NCBI GenBank assembly: GCA_021613375.1
Contig: CM038719.1
Span: forward strand, 35,573,747 to 35,637,746
Origin: Megaleporinus macrocephalus
Lineage: Eukaryota > Chordata > Actinopteri > Characiformes > Anostomidae
DNA length: 64,000 nucleotides
Direction of reading: 5' to 3'
Below, in pieces: positions 45,570-57,322 of this stretch. The notes beneath the pieces are model-generated. The model was given only the letters and a program-made list of their open reading frames with translations. It was not told the origin of the DNA and made no database searches. Within the stretch, counting starts at the first letter, position 1; every line of letters starts with the position of its first letter. The translations under genes and the position numbers were made by a program.

Positions 45570-46231
45570 TAGATGAACGAGTTGAACTAAGGAGGGTCAA
45601 AGGACCTGCTGAGCTATTACAGGCTGTGTCAATGAGAAGCATCCCAGGAGGATGGACAATGATAACCACTATGGTATATACAGCAGTGTTTTCTGGGTTA
45701 TATGATTGTGATATGATTGTAATATAATCTGGGTTATATGATGTAAATGCTTAATGCATGCTGGGTATTGTAGTAAGAGGCAAACCAGGGGAATCTTTTA
45801 GCTGCTGGACAGTCTTTGAGTAAAGTAGACTGCTCATTCATATGAACTAATACTAAAGCTAACACTAGTGTGAGTCCAGCAGTGAGTGCAACAGTGTTTA
45901 TAACTGCACATAAAGATTGTTAATTGCGATTACAAGAACACTGCTTGTGTATGCACACGTTTATTTAATTATACAATACACATTTTGTTGCAGACGTGTA
46001 TGAAAAGATTCTAATATTAGGTTGGTATTTTGCCACTTCACAGGTTTCAACAAATTAGCAGGAAACTATTATAAAACATTGCAAATCTATATCCCAACCA
46101 ATTTGATTTAATAGTTTGTAAGCAATAGTAGCTACGCTGTAAGAACTGAGGTTTAACGTCACTGTTTATTAATATGTTTACTAGGTTTATTGGGACATGT
46201 TATATTCTTCTGCTTCTTCTTCTTCTTCTTC

Positions 46232-46283
<52 letters not shown>

Positions 46284-46445
46284 GCAGAGGTATAAAATAT
46301 ACATTTTAACAACTCAAAGCCAAAGATTGAAGATACCTTGTTATTATGTAGTTAAAGAGATCTGTTTCTAAATGTTTTCCAAAAACTGAGCACTGAGCTT
46401 GACTGTATGTTAAAAGTTGAACTGGAGCTCAAGATATGATCTACT
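45570..46445. repeat. Tandem duplication spacer, copy 1
   Basis: Almost identical to 49988-50695 plus 51600-51770. Contains an ATT microsatellite at 46225-46283. Open frames on it are duplicated along with the DNA and show no protein features. Confidence 0.85.
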
Positions 46446-46479
46446 TCTTGAGTAATGTAAAGCTGCTATGTTTACATTA

Positions 46480-46810
46480 ACGTATTTCACCACACCCACT
46501 TTCAAGCATGTGTTTCTTCCGCCTTTGTGTTAGAACTTTCGCTCAGCTAACCAAAATGAATACAGTTACATGGGAGGAGACCAGAGAGACAGTAAGAAGC
46601 TTGAATGGTACAATACTGTCTCATCCAAGGTTAATAACACAGTGGGTGGGTGATATGAAAAGTAGCCTGAGGTTACATATGGCGACATGTTTAATTACTT
46701 TGTACTCTTTGTCTACACACAGACGGTGAGTTTATATTTCTGAAAGCCCGTGTAATCCTAAGTCAAGCCAGCTGCCCAAGCCACTCTGCGTGGGTGTTAG
46801 TTACAGCACA
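46480..46810. mobile_element. hAT-like relic
   Basis: Partial relative of 41680-42264 with one 150 bp extra stretch. Termini not seen. The region 46810-47500 shows nothing else. Confidence 0.55.
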
Positions 46811-47506
46811 GATAGCCTAGCGCGGTGGACACAGATAATAAAACAGTTACTTAACTGATAGCCTCACAAGCACCTGACGCGTCTACTTCCTCTGAGCTTC
46901 ATAAGCGAGACATTTCTCTGGATAAGGAAGCTCTGGTGCTGGTTCTCCTCCACAGAATGGTAAGAGCAGATATACGGAGGTTTGGGTGGATGTTTTAAAT
47001 TTAGAGCCTCAGTCATAGACACAGGTCCTCTTCTTTGGAAGGCGGCCCCCCAACACTCTGACCTTTATGTGCTGTGTTTGTAACACTGTTGTTCAAGCCA
47101 AATTTTCATCTTCCTCCAACTATTGTGACACCCTCTAATTGAACATGTTATGCTATTCATTTTATGTGTTTGTTGTCGTTTTGCTTGTAATTAGTATTAA
47201 CGTATCCGCGGGAAGTTCTAACACAAAGTAAACAAAGATGCCCCCCAGTGTTGTCATGGAAAATAGCATGAATAGGGCCTAGTGTAATGCTGCTGCAGTG
47301 GTGTCATTATAGCTAAGTAGAGTATTCTTACTGAAATCAGCTTGTCATGACAAATACTAGTAATGGTACATGACACTGGTTACAATTCCGATAAAGATGG
47401 AAAATATTTTTATGTGTTTTATCTTGTTATATATGAAAAACAGAATTAATTAGTTCTATTGGTTCTGTTGTATTGTATTATTAGTTGTATTGGAGTGTTG
47501 GCTCTG

Positions 47507-47545
47507 GGTTTTTGTAAGGCGTGTACATCAGTTAGTGTCACTGTG
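47507..47545 (-). other. 23-RSS of VH A 47546
   Basis: Heptamer CACAGTG at 47539-47545, 23 bp spacer, nonamer ACAAAAACC at 47507-47515. Confidence 0.95.
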
Positions 47546-47982
47546 ACTCTCTTGCACAGTAATACACAGCTGTGTCTTCAGTCTGCAGATTCTGTCCTTG
47601 TAATGTTATTGTGTTGGTTCCAGTGTTTCTGGAGATGCTGAACCTGCTTTTCAGTTTATCACTGTAATATAGGCTCCCACCACTATCGATAGTTCCAATC
47701 CACTCCAGAGCCTTTCCTGCAGGCTGCCGGATCCAACCTGTCCAGTAACTGCTAACTGAATATGAAACCTTGCAGTCGATGTTCAGACTCTGGCCTGGAC
47801 GGACCACCATGGAAGCAGGCTGAGTCAGCTCATAACAGTGAACACCTGTAGATCAGAAATATATAAAGTTATTATAGTTTAACATATTACTCACTAACAT
47901 TCTGACTGAGTGAAATGTGTTTATTACTGAATCACTCACAGGACGCAGCTGCCAGCAGGAGCAGTAGAGATGTAGAGAACAT
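47546..47982 (-). CDS. IGHV: IGHV segment, family A
   Basis: Leader exon 47940-47982 joins in phase to V exon 47546-47845. Product: [66 protein letters not shown]. Second A gene of the tandem duplication. Leader, intron and upstream flank match VH 43169 almost base for base. Intact. Confidence 0.95.
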
Positions 47983-48053
47983 GGTTTGAGATGAAATGGG
48001 AGCTGTGAGATCTTCTCTGTTCCTCTCAGCTTAATAGAGAGTTTGGGGTGAGA

Positions 48054-48061
48054 ATTTGCTT
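48054..48061 (-). promoter_or_regulatory. Octamer-like element of VH 47546
   Basis: The minus strand reads AAGCAAAT (7 of 8), 72 bp upstream of the leader ATG, as in VH 43169. Confidence 0.65.
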
Positions 48062-48507
48062 ATCTAGTGATGCATGACAGGAAAAGCTTTTTAATAAATT
48101 GAGCACAGGATGGTCATTTAATGTGTTGCATGTGAAGAATGTCCCTGTTTTAATAACATGATATAAACAAAGTATACAAGGATTATGCTTTATGAATAAC
48201 CTCTTAACACTGCCATAATGCATCAGATCATTCAGTCTTAGGTTTACTGGAAGCCACACTGATTCTGTTTTAATCTTTTATATTGTGGCTTTCTCAAAAA
48301 TAAAATATAAAAGGAAAATCTCTTCAGTTGCTCCTTTAAACTACTTGAAATATTTGTTTTGTTGTCATGCCAAAATATAAATCTTGTTCCCCACCTATTT
48401 TGGTAACGTATTCACTTTTTTATTTATTTTTCAAAATTCTACTGGCTGACAAACACCTTAGAATACATTTAAATTAAAGCTTTATTTCTGTCCATTGATA
48501 TCCATTT

Positions 48508-48512
<5 letters not shown>

Positions 48513-48575
<63 letters not shown>

Positions 48576-48757
48576 ACGCCAGGAACAGAAGATGACTATG
48601 AACAACTATATACATGACTATATACATGACTATATACATGACTATATACAACTCCAGGAACACAGGATCATTACAGGAAAGAGCAAAACATGTCAGTTTA
48701 AATGAATTTTAAGTGATTTTAGAGCATTTTATTGGTCTATTCAATAAATTCAATAAG

Positions 48758-48834
<77 letters not shown>

Positions 48835-48849
48835 TTATTTATTTATTTA

Positions 48850-48920
<71 letters not shown>
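48513..48920. repeat. Two long AT microsatellites with TATATGACTA repeats between
   Basis: (AT)n at 48513-48572 and 48763-48920, the second interrupted by a (TTTA)n run at 48830-48850. Short tandem ACATGACTATAT units lie at 48600-48650. The region 48920-49330 is AT-rich with no gene. Confidence 0.95.
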
Positions 48921-48926
<6 letters not shown>

Positions 48927-49359
48927 CTGTGTAAATTTCATTAAATAAAAAGTTTGTTTACAGTAAATAAGCTACATAAATTCAACAGTTTATGTCATAC
49001 TCACAATAGTCATGGTTATGTTATACTAGCATGATAGGTACTAGTAAATTAGTTTAAATTGTATGAACAAATTAAAACAGGTCGTTTAGCTAATATGTAC
49101 TTGCTTATTGCATGCTTAATTAAAACACAAATTCTTGATCAATTCAGACAATAAATAAAGTCTTCTTTCATCTTTCCTTTTATTACTACATGACTTTATT
49201 AATGCTCAGTAACTTGATCTTATCGTTGTTACTGTATAACTTATTAAATTATTCCGATTATTGGCTCCTCATATTTTGATGAATTACATGTTAGTAAATG
49301 TTTTGATTCTTTAATTACTAGCAGATCACATACCCTTAATATAAAGTGTTATCCTCTTT

Positions 49360-49398
49360 AGTTTTTGTACAGCTGTCTGTATGAGTTCCACCAGAGTG
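49360..49398 (-). other. RSS of VH B 49399, diverged heptamer CACTCTG
   Basis: Heptamer CACTCTG at 49392-49398, 23 bp spacer, nonamer ACAAAAACT at 49360-49368. Same divergence as the duplicate VH 44972. Confidence 0.85.
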
Positions 49399-49817
49399 AA
49401 TATCTCTTGCACAGTAATACACTGCAGGCTTCAGTTGACTCATGTGCAGGTAGAAATTAGAACTGTCCTTAGATGCTGTGAATCTGCCCTGAACTGTCTG
49501 GGCTGAGCTATTGACAGTGTCTGTATAATAGAATAGAATCCATTCCAGTCCTTCACCAGCAGCCTGTCTGACCCAGTACATATTATAGCTGCCCACACTG
49601 AACCCACTGCAGGCACAGGTCAGTTTGTGAGACCCACCTGGAGCCACTGTTACTGACCCCTCAGACTGTGTGAGAACAACCTGAGAGTGGACGCCTGAAC
49701 AGAGACACAAAGCAACAGCAGGTTAAATGTGAAAATGTATTAATATGGATTCTCAATGAGAGAGATTACAGACTCACAGCCTGCAATCAGCAGCAGCAGT
49801 AAAGATGTGAGGAACAT
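49399..49817 (-). CDS. IGHV: IGHV segment, family B, with framework-3 deletion
   Basis: Leader exon 49778-49817 joins in phase to V exon 49399-49694. Product: [40 protein letters not shown], then [16 protein letters not shown]. Compared with its duplicate at 44972, nine bases are missing, deleting Glu-Asp-Thr from the conserved EDTAVYYC while keeping the frame. The deleted Asp is one of the most conserved framework-3 residues, so folding may be affected. It also has a diverged heptamer. Possibly non-functional despite an open frame. Confidence 0.88.
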
Positions 49818-49901
49818 ATTGTTTATGGAACTGGAGCTGGTTAGAGTTACCAGAAAGCTGGAGATCCTCTCCGTTTACTGTACATATATTTAATAAATAT
49901 G

Positions 49902-49909
49902 ATTTGCAT
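49902..49909 (-). promoter_or_regulatory. Octamer of VH 49399
   Basis: Perfect ATGCAAAT on the minus strand, 85 bp upstream of the leader ATG. Confidence 0.85.
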
Positions 49910-49972
49910 AACAAGTCACTGTGAAAAACTGCCTCACCGAGTACAATGGACAGGTTTGCTTTATGAGTGAAG

Positions 49973-49987
49973 GGCGCACTCTACTGG
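49973..49987 (-). promoter_or_regulatory. CTCF-like motif upstream of VH 49399
   Basis: The minus strand reads CCAGTAGAGTGCGCC, one mismatch to the core, as in the duplicate at 45555. Confidence 0.5.
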
Positions 49988-50627
49988 TAGATGAACGAGT
50001 TGAACTGAGGAGGGTCAAAGGACCTGCTGAGCTATTACAGGCTGTGTCAATGAGAAGCATCCCAGGAGGATGGACAATGATAACCACTATGGTATATACA
50101 GCAGTGTTTTCTGGGTTATATGATTGTAATATGATTGTAATATAATCTGGGTTATATAATGTAAATGTTTAATGCATGCTGGGTATTGTAGTAAGAGGCA
50201 AACCAGGGGAATCTTTTAGCTGCTGGACAGTCTTTGAGTAAAGTAGACTGCTCATTCATATAAACTAATACTAAAGCTAACACTAGTGTGAGTCCAGCAG
50301 TGAGTGCAACAGTGTTTATAATTGCACATAAAGATTGTTAATTTCGATAACAAGAACACTGCTTGTGTATGCACACGTTTATTTAATTATACAATACACA
50401 TTTTGTTGCAGACGTGTATGAAAAGATTCTAATATTAGGTTGGTATTTTGCCACTTCACAGGTTTCAACAAATTAGCAGGAAACTATTATAAAACATTGC
50501 AAATCTATACCCCAACCAATTTGATTTAATAGTTTGTAAGCAATAGCCTAATGCAGTAGCTACGCTGTAAGAACTGAGGTTTAAAGACACTCACTGTTTA
50601 TTAATATGTTTACTAGGTTTATCTTCT

Positions 50628-50674
<47 letters not shown>

Positions 50675-51770
50675 TTATTATTATTATTATTATTATGTAA
50701 CATTATAACCATAGCATATGCTCTATGAGCTCTGTGAGTTAGTTAGACTGTCAGTGGTTTAGTTTCACTAGCAATTTTTATACCACTTTAGAACAGGACA
50801 AGCCTTCGAATGTGTTTATAAATGTTATATTTTATAAAATGATTTATAAACTGTTATTAGATACATTATTAACATTATGCAATATACTAATAAGCAGTTA
50901 TAGCACTTAAAAACGGGGCAAAATTCTGATATTTTGTCTGACGAGTACAGTACTGTGCAAACGTTTTAGCCACATGGGGACATTATTATATATAAAAAGC
51001 AATTTTTCCAGACTAGAAGCTATTTGCTCAGCAAAACATCTTCTAACATCTTTAATTCGAATAGTATGAATACAGTATGCAGTGCCTTTAAATAATGCCA
51101 CTGTCCAGAGAAAAACAAGTGTACAGGTAGCTATTTAAACTTTTGTTCCATTATAGTATAGGATATTTTCAGCATCTTCTATTGTTTTCTCTTGACTATC
51201 TGACTTAACTACCATCTCTGATTTAATCGGCCATAAAAGTCCATAAATGTAACATCCTCAGCACGAATAGCCTACAGCTCCTTTATTTCATAATCATGTA
51301 CTGAGACAAAGCTATAAAACTAAGGTGTTACAGACACTTTCAGCTTTGTTGACTGTCTTATTGACATCTTTGTATTTCTGTCCAATGAAATTCTTCCAAT
51401 GTACTTCTTATTTCCTATAAATGTATCAACTTCTGTTCACATCTGTCCTGATCAGTTTCCAGGTGTTTTAGTAATAATAATAATAATAATAATAATTATA
51501 ATAATAACATTAATAATAATAATTGAATTTATAGAGTACTTTCATACTAGTGGCAGCTCAAAGTGCTTTACCACCCGCTGTCATCCGTAATAGAAGAAAA
51601 TATAAATTTTAACAACTCAAAGCCAAAGATTGAAGATACCTTGTTATTTACTAGTTTTAATTAAACACCAAGTTAAAGAGATCTGTTTCTAAATGTTTCC
51701 AAAAACTGAGCACTGAGCTTGACTGTTAAAAGTTGAACTGGAGCTCAAGATATGATCTACTTTTTTCACA
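49988..51770. repeat. Tandem duplication spacer, copy 2, with extra 900 bp
   Basis: Positions 49988-50695 and 51600-51770 match 45570-46445. Between them 50700-51590 is extra. It starts near a CTT/ATT microsatellite, contains AGTACAGTACTGTGCAAACG (a transposon-like terminus, 50946) and ends by a TAA microsatellite near 51473-51515. No gene. Confidence 0.8.
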
Positions 51771-52085
51771 ATAAGATATTCATGTTACTTTGTATTGTAT
51801 GTATGATTATTTACATCTGTTTTATTGATATCTGGTGTTCATACTAGTGAAAATACACTTATTACTAAAATAAAAAACAACAATGAGTTTAGGTGCCTCA
51901 GGCTCTGAGGAGAACGTGTTGGTAGGTTTAGCATAGAATAAGATCAGTGAACATCTAACAACTTTAACAGAATAAAAGAAAAATGTTTTTTTTGTTAGTT
52001 TTTAAAGACACCAATAAAAAAAAACACTTGTTTCCTCTCTCTCTGCTTTCTACATCATGTTTCTACACCTGCTTTTCACTCGTAG

Positions 52086-52124
52086 GGTTTTTGTACAGCT
52101 GTCCATATGAGTCCTACCATGGTG
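52086..52124 (-). other. RSS of VH B 52125, diverged heptamer CACCATG
   Basis: Heptamer CACCATG at 52118-52124 (two changes from consensus), 23 bp spacer, nonamer ACAAAAACC at 52086-52094 (perfect). Confidence 0.85.
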
Positions 52125-52549
52125 AGACTGTCTGGCGCAGTAATACACTGCAGTGTCTTCAGGCTTCAGTTGACTCATGTGCAGGTAGAAATTAGAGCTG
52201 TCCTTGGATGATGTGAATCTGCCCTGAACTGTCTGGATTGAGCCTTTATCAGATTCTGTATAGTGATGCATGACCCACTCCAGTCCTTTCCCAGGAGGCT
52301 GACGGATCCAGTGCATCCTGTAGTCATTCACACTGAATCCACTGCAGGTACAGGACAATTTGTGAGCTCCTCCTGGAGCCACTGTCACTGACCCCTCAGG
52401 CTGTGTAAGAACCTGAGAGTGGACACCTGGTAGTGAAAAAAAATACATGGTGAAAATGATAACAACCACAATAATAATAAAGATATTTCTAAAGCCTGAA
52501 ACTCACAATATCTTACTGTACAGAGCAGCATTAGAAGTGTTGGAAACAT
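52125..52549 (-). CDS. IGHV: IGHV segment, family B, divergent
   Basis: Leader exon 52507-52549 (MFPTLLMLLCTVRY, GTGAGT donor) joins in phase to V exon 52125-52426. Product: [68 protein letters not shown]. One residue shorter in framework 1 than other B genes. Related to VH 12405 by leader (MFP) and CDR2 pattern. The frame is intact and the heptamer diverged. Confidence 0.92.
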
Positions 52550-52648
52550 AATTGTATCTATATAATTGCTGAGGACTAGACGTGACAACTCAAGCAGGGT
52601 GTTGCTTTGCCGACTGGACCTGTAATAGTGAAGCGGCCAGCATCTTTT

Positions 52649-52656
52649 ATTTGCAT
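52649..52656 (-). promoter_or_regulatory. Octamer of VH 52125
   Basis: Perfect ATGCAAAT on the minus strand, 100 bp upstream of the leader ATG. Confidence 0.85.
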
Positions 52657-52929
52657 CGACATAACCAGTTGGTTTGCGTGAATTTTTCAGTTTAAGCGTG
52701 AGCTCGGTTTTCTTTGATTGAAACCACATCTGGCATCCATGTGTGTAGGTTCCTGCATCATTTTTTTTTTTTGAACAACTTGCCATCTTTGGTTATTTAC
52801 ACTTAAAAAACTATAGACAAGCACAATTTGTTGGTAGGATATATATACAATGTAAAAGTACCCTGTAAAGCCAGACAACAACCTCAAGGTCCAATTCCGT
52901 AGCCTTTGTGTTGCATATCTTGTAACACA

Positions 52930-53064
52930 TGTATTCAGTTCCTTCAGCAGCAATCTTAGCTTAATGAAGTACTGAGCAGTCAAAGTAGGTATTAGATGAG
53001 AAATGTAAATAATACTGGGTTGTTTCTACAAGGAGAAGCTTGGAAACACTGACCTATATAGAAG

Positions 53065-53138
<74 letters not shown>

Positions 53139-53240
53139 AAGTGTTTTGCTGAACAAATAAAAGATTCCTGTCAGAAAAAATAGCTTTTTAAATATAACAA
53201 TGTCCCCAAATATCTAGAACCTTTGCTCAGTACTGTGTAG
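52930..53240 (+). repeat. Dispersed repeat R1, copy with AT insertion
   Basis: R1 block (CTTAATGAAGTACTGAGCAG) interrupted by an (AT)n run at 53066-53134 and ending TTTGCTCAGTACTGTG. Confidence 0.65.
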
Positions 53241-53559
53241 ATGTATGTATATATGTGTATGTATGTCTATATGTATGTATGTATACATGTATGTTTATAC
53301 GTATGTATGTATATATGTATGTATTTATGTATATGTGTGTATATGTATATATGTATGTATGTATGTTTATATGTATGTATGTATGTATATATGTCTGTAT
53401 ATATGTATGTATGTATGTACGTATATATGTATGTGTGTATATGTATATATGTATGTATGTATGTATGTATATATGTATGTATGTATGTACGTATTTATGT
53501 ATATGTGTGTATATGTATGTATGTATGTACGTATTTATGTATATGTGTGTATATGTATG

Positions 53560-53593
<34 letters not shown>

Positions 53594-53893
53594 TGTATGT
53601 ACGTATATATGTATGTATGTTTATATGTATGTATGTATATATGTATGTATATATGTATGTATGTATGTACGTATATATGTATATGTGTGTATATGTATAT
53701 ATGTATGTATGTTTATATGTATGTATGTATGTATGTATATATGTATGTATATATGTATGTATGTATGTACGTATATATGTGTATGTGTGTATATGTATAT
53801 ATGTATGTATGTATGTATGTATGTAAATATGTATGTATGTATGTACGTATATATGTATATGTATGTATGTTTGTATGTATCTACGTATATATG

Positions 53894-53925
<32 letters not shown>

Positions 53926-53980
53926 CGTATATATGTATATGTGTGTATATGTATGTATGTATGTACGTATATATGTGTAT
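53240..53980. repeat. Long (ATGT)n-type microsatellite
   Basis: About 740 bp of ATGT repeats broken by ATAT, ACGT and GTGT variants. It is open in several frames on both strands, giving artefact proteins such as MYVCMYVYMYV. Confidence 0.97.
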
Positions 53981-54112
53981 AATTCATGTGAGCTATTAGT
54001 TTAGTCAGGGCTTCTGTGATAAGAGTTCTTGGGGTTCATTCCATTACACTTATACTCTTGTTTAGGTGTTATGCATGTAATTAAAATTAGCTGTAAGTGA
54101 TTATACGACATA

Positions 54113-54390
54113 GGCGGCACGGTGGTGTAGTGGTCAGCACGGTGGTGTAGTGGTTAGTACGGTGGTGTAGTGGTTAGTACGGTGGTGTAGTGGTTAGTAC
54201 GGTGGTGTAGTGGTTAGTATGGTGGTGTAGTGGTTAGTACGGTGGTGTAGTTGTTAATACGATGGTGTAGTGGTCAGTACGGTGGTGTAGTGGTCAGTAT
54301 GGTGGTGTAGTGGTTAGTACGGTGGTGACCCCCCCGTGACCCCGACTAGCGGGATAAAGCGGCAGATAATGGATGGATGGATGGATACGA
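54113..54390 (+). repeat. SINE with 20 bp head expanded in tandem
   Basis: Ten consecutive 20 bp units of the type GGTGGTGTAGTGGTTAGTAC (54121-54320) followed directly by a SINE 3' end (AGCGGGATAAAGCGGCAGAT and ATGG repeats). The unit matches the start of the SINE at 17285. The SINE body with the B box is missing. Confidence 0.9.
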
Positions 54391-54608
54391 CATTTATACA
54401 ACATTATGCCTGGAATTATAAGGTATTATATATGCAGTAGAACACATTATATATGCATCTATAAAGCATTATACAGGGTTCTTAGGAAGTGTTACCAATA
54501 ATTGAATGTTAAATGTTGAAAAAAATAACAGAACCTAATTAATGCTTCAGAAAAATCATGAACAACCAGACTGAAGTACTTCAGTTCTTCTCTTGACTGT
54601 AGGCTCTG

Positions 54609-54647
54609 TGTTTTTGTAGAGCGTGTACATCTGTTAGAGTCACTGTG
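54609..54647 (-). other. 23-RSS of VH A 54648
   Basis: Heptamer CACAGTG at 54641-54647, 23 bp spacer, nonamer ACAAAAACA at 54609-54617. Confidence 0.95.
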
Positions 54648-55109
54648 ACTCTCTCGCACAGTAATACACAGCTGTGTCTTCAGTCTGCAGATTCTGTCCT
54701 TGTAATGTTATTGTGTTGGTTCCAGTGTTTCTGGAGATGCTGAACCTGCTTTTCAGTTTATCACTGTAATATAGGCTCCCACCGCTACCAATAAGTCCAA
54801 TCCACTCCAGAGCTTTTCCTGCAGGCTGTCTGATCCAACCTGTGTGCTCGCTAGTGACTGAATATGAAACCTTGCAGTTGATGGTCAGAACCTCGCCTGG
54901 ACGGACCACCATGGAAGCAGGCTGAGTCAGTTCGTAACAGTGAACACCTGTAGATCAGAAAGTGATGATGTGTTATATATAAGAATGTAACATATAACAG
55001 TGCACTGATGTTTGAACACAATAACATTCAGACTGAGTGAAATGTGTTTGTTACTGAATAACTTACAGGATGCAGCTGCCAGCAGGAGCAGTAGAGATGT
55101 AGAGAACAT
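54648..55109 (-). CDS. IGHV: IGHV segment, family A
   Basis: Leader exon 55067-55109 (MFSTSLLLLLAAAS, GTAAGT donor) joins in phase to V exon 54648-54947. Product: [62 protein letters not shown]. Intact with consensus RSS. The octamer slot (55230-55237) is only 6 of 8. Confidence 0.94.
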
Positions 55110-55552
55110 GGTTGGTGTTGAAGTTGGATCTAGAGGATCTTCTATGTTCTCAGAAGCCTAGTGGAGAAAGAGTGTCTCATCTCCTAAATAAGGAGAGATC
55201 AGCGTGGGCGGATGGGGGTGGCGGCTTGTATTTGCTCATGTAGTGTCCTGTGAGAGGGCAGTAGTTTAATATATAGCATGTTATGATCTTCTTTGTGGAT
55301 CACTCTGAACAGTAAAACAACTGATGCTAACAAAGCAAGAACTATGTAATATAGAGTAAGCAAAGCATGTATAGCCTGATGTTTTCTCAGTTCATGATAT
55401 AACTAAGAGTTAACAGGAACACTTCAGGTATTTTTGTGGTATATTATCTTCTGCTTAATAAAATAAACATAAAATATTCAAGCTTTTTTTCAGTTCGCTG
55501 CAGATATTCTGACCAATTTGTTCCAGCCTGGCATACATATCATATTCAAAAT

Positions 55553-55770
55553 ACAGTGGCTTGCAAAAGTGTTCATACCCCTTGGACGTTTTCACATTTC
55601 GTCACCCTACAACCACAAACTTAAATGTATTTCATTGAGATTTTAAGTTATAGATCAATAGAAAGTAGCATGTAATTGTGTAGTGGAATGAAAATTGATA
55701 GATGGTTTTCAAAATTTCAATCAAATAAAAATCCGTGACTTGCAAAATTATCCAGCCCCCTTTACTCTGA
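55553..55770. mobile_element. DNA-transposon terminus
   Basis: ACAGTGGCTTGCAAAAGTGT followed by CACATTTCGTCACCCTACAA resembles a terminal repeat of a fish cut-and-paste element. No partner terminus found nearby. Confidence 0.4.
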
Positions 55771-55929
55771 TCTTATCAATCATTAATATTCTATTTTTTT
55801 TAAATAATAGCTGTATGTGCATTTATTAGGAACACAAGTGGGCTTAAGTGGTCCACGTTTACTTAAATTTAGGTGGTCATTATTCACCCATGTGGTCTTT
55901 TACCCAGTATTTTAGTAATAATAAAGGGA

Positions 55930-56200
55930 ATCGGGGTCACGGTAGGCGGGGGTGGAGTCAATCCCAGCATCATCGGGCGAAGGCGGGGTACACCATGGAC
56001 AGGTCACCAGTCCATCGCATTGCATTGCCAACACACACTCACATCTACAGGCAGTTTAGAGTGAGCGATCAACCTAACATGCATGTGTTTGGACTGTGGG
56101 AGGAAACCAGAGTACCCGGAGGAAACCCACTCAAGCACAGGGAGAACATACACACTCCACACAGAACCACCCGGACCAGGAATCCAACCCAGATCTGGAC
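55930..56200 (-). repeat. tRNA-headed SINE, inverted
   Basis: Complement of the SINE at 17285-17510 (TTTGGACTGTGGGAGGAAAC, GGAGAACATACACACTCCAC). It also carries a longer 3' part (CATCATCGGGCGAAGGCGGG). A GT-rich run follows at 56230-56260. Confidence 0.75.
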
Positions 56201-56829
56201 TGCAAGACACTTTTATTATTGTATTAGTATTTTGTGTGTGTGTGTGTGGGTGTGTGTATGTGTATGTAGTGAAGTGCTGCTATAGAGTTCAGCAGTACTT
56301 CCTCTTGATTGGTCTACAGCTCGACACCATCTAAATACAGATTCAGGACACATGGCAAAAATCCAGATAGTGCCACAAAATCTACATACAGTAATGTCTG
56401 AATGGAGCTTTTAATGAGTAGCAGGACATTGTGGTGGTCTGACGTCTTGTGTTAAAGGTTGTTAGTAAGATGGTGGACGTAGTACGTCCTGAAAGAGCTT
56501 GACTGCTTTACTGCTCCAACAGTGACCACTGGGTCCAAACTAGTAGGTGATTTTGGACACACTCTTGGTCTTTTTGCCTTAAGTGTTTGCTTTCCAAGTC
56601 CATATGAAGACCTTCATTCAGGTTCCATCTGTTTCCTGGTCTGTGTGTAGCTGTGTGACCGTCTTTGTAACTGTAATTAAGTCTGTTAGTGGTTCTAACA
56701 ACTTCTGGCCTGATCTGATTGCACATTCTTTAATCTGGAACTGAACAAATCAGCAATTTCCACCTTCAACAACCCCTAACACTCATCCACAGTAACAATG
56801 AAGTAAGAGTGTTTCCATCTTTCTCTGCG

Positions 56830-57018
56830 TGTCTCTAATACAGAGCAGCGTCTTCAGGCTTTAGATGACTCAAATGTAGGTAGAGATGAATCTGTTGTGA
56901 ATAACAGATAAATATCAATTTCAAGCTTTGTTTTACAAGGATCTGGAACATGTTCAGCTTCAGATCCTCTCACAATGTGCCTTTGTCTTTTAGAGAGGGG
57001 CGCCCTCTACTGGAATAT
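56830..57018 (-). pseudogene. Decayed family B VH relic
   Basis: 56836-56900 (TAATACAGAGCAGCGTCTTC, AGGCTTTAGATGACTC) aligns with the framework-3 end of family B genes. 56999-57018 carries the family B upstream word GGCGCCCTCTACTGGAATAT. The leader, most of the V exon and the RSS are gone. The stretch 56280-56830 shows nothing recognisable. Confidence 0.75.
56999..57013 (-). promoter_or_regulatory. CTCF-like motif of the decayed B relic
   Basis: The minus strand reads CCAGTAGAGGGCGCC, a full match to the CTCF core although the gene below it has decayed. Confidence 0.55.
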
Positions 57019-57322
57019 ATGAATCTTGAGGGAACTGTTTCTCCAGCTTTGCTTAGAGTGATGTTGATTCTTTCTCTTTTATTCTTCCTTATAGATTGTA
57101 GATAACCTGAACTTTAAACTTAGTGTCATGAAGTTTAAATCAAGTTTAAATCAAGTGTTGTTGTTTTTTAGATATAGTCATATGCAAGAGCTTGAACACA
57201 TCTGGTCAAATGACATATTCTGTTATTTCATAGATAAAACTGGTTATATTGATGAAGAATTTGATTAATCATTGATTACAAGGTGCAATATGAATTAAAT
57301 ATGACTTAAACTGCAACAGATG

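Noticed and set aside
53241..54004. Several long open frames rich in MYVCMYVYMYV and HTYIHTYI
   Set aside because: They are translations of the (ATGT)n microsatellite in several frames on both strands; no gene features.
55848..56285. 145 aa frame MVHVYLNLGGHYSPMW
   Set aside because: Runs through an inverted SINE and a GT repeat.
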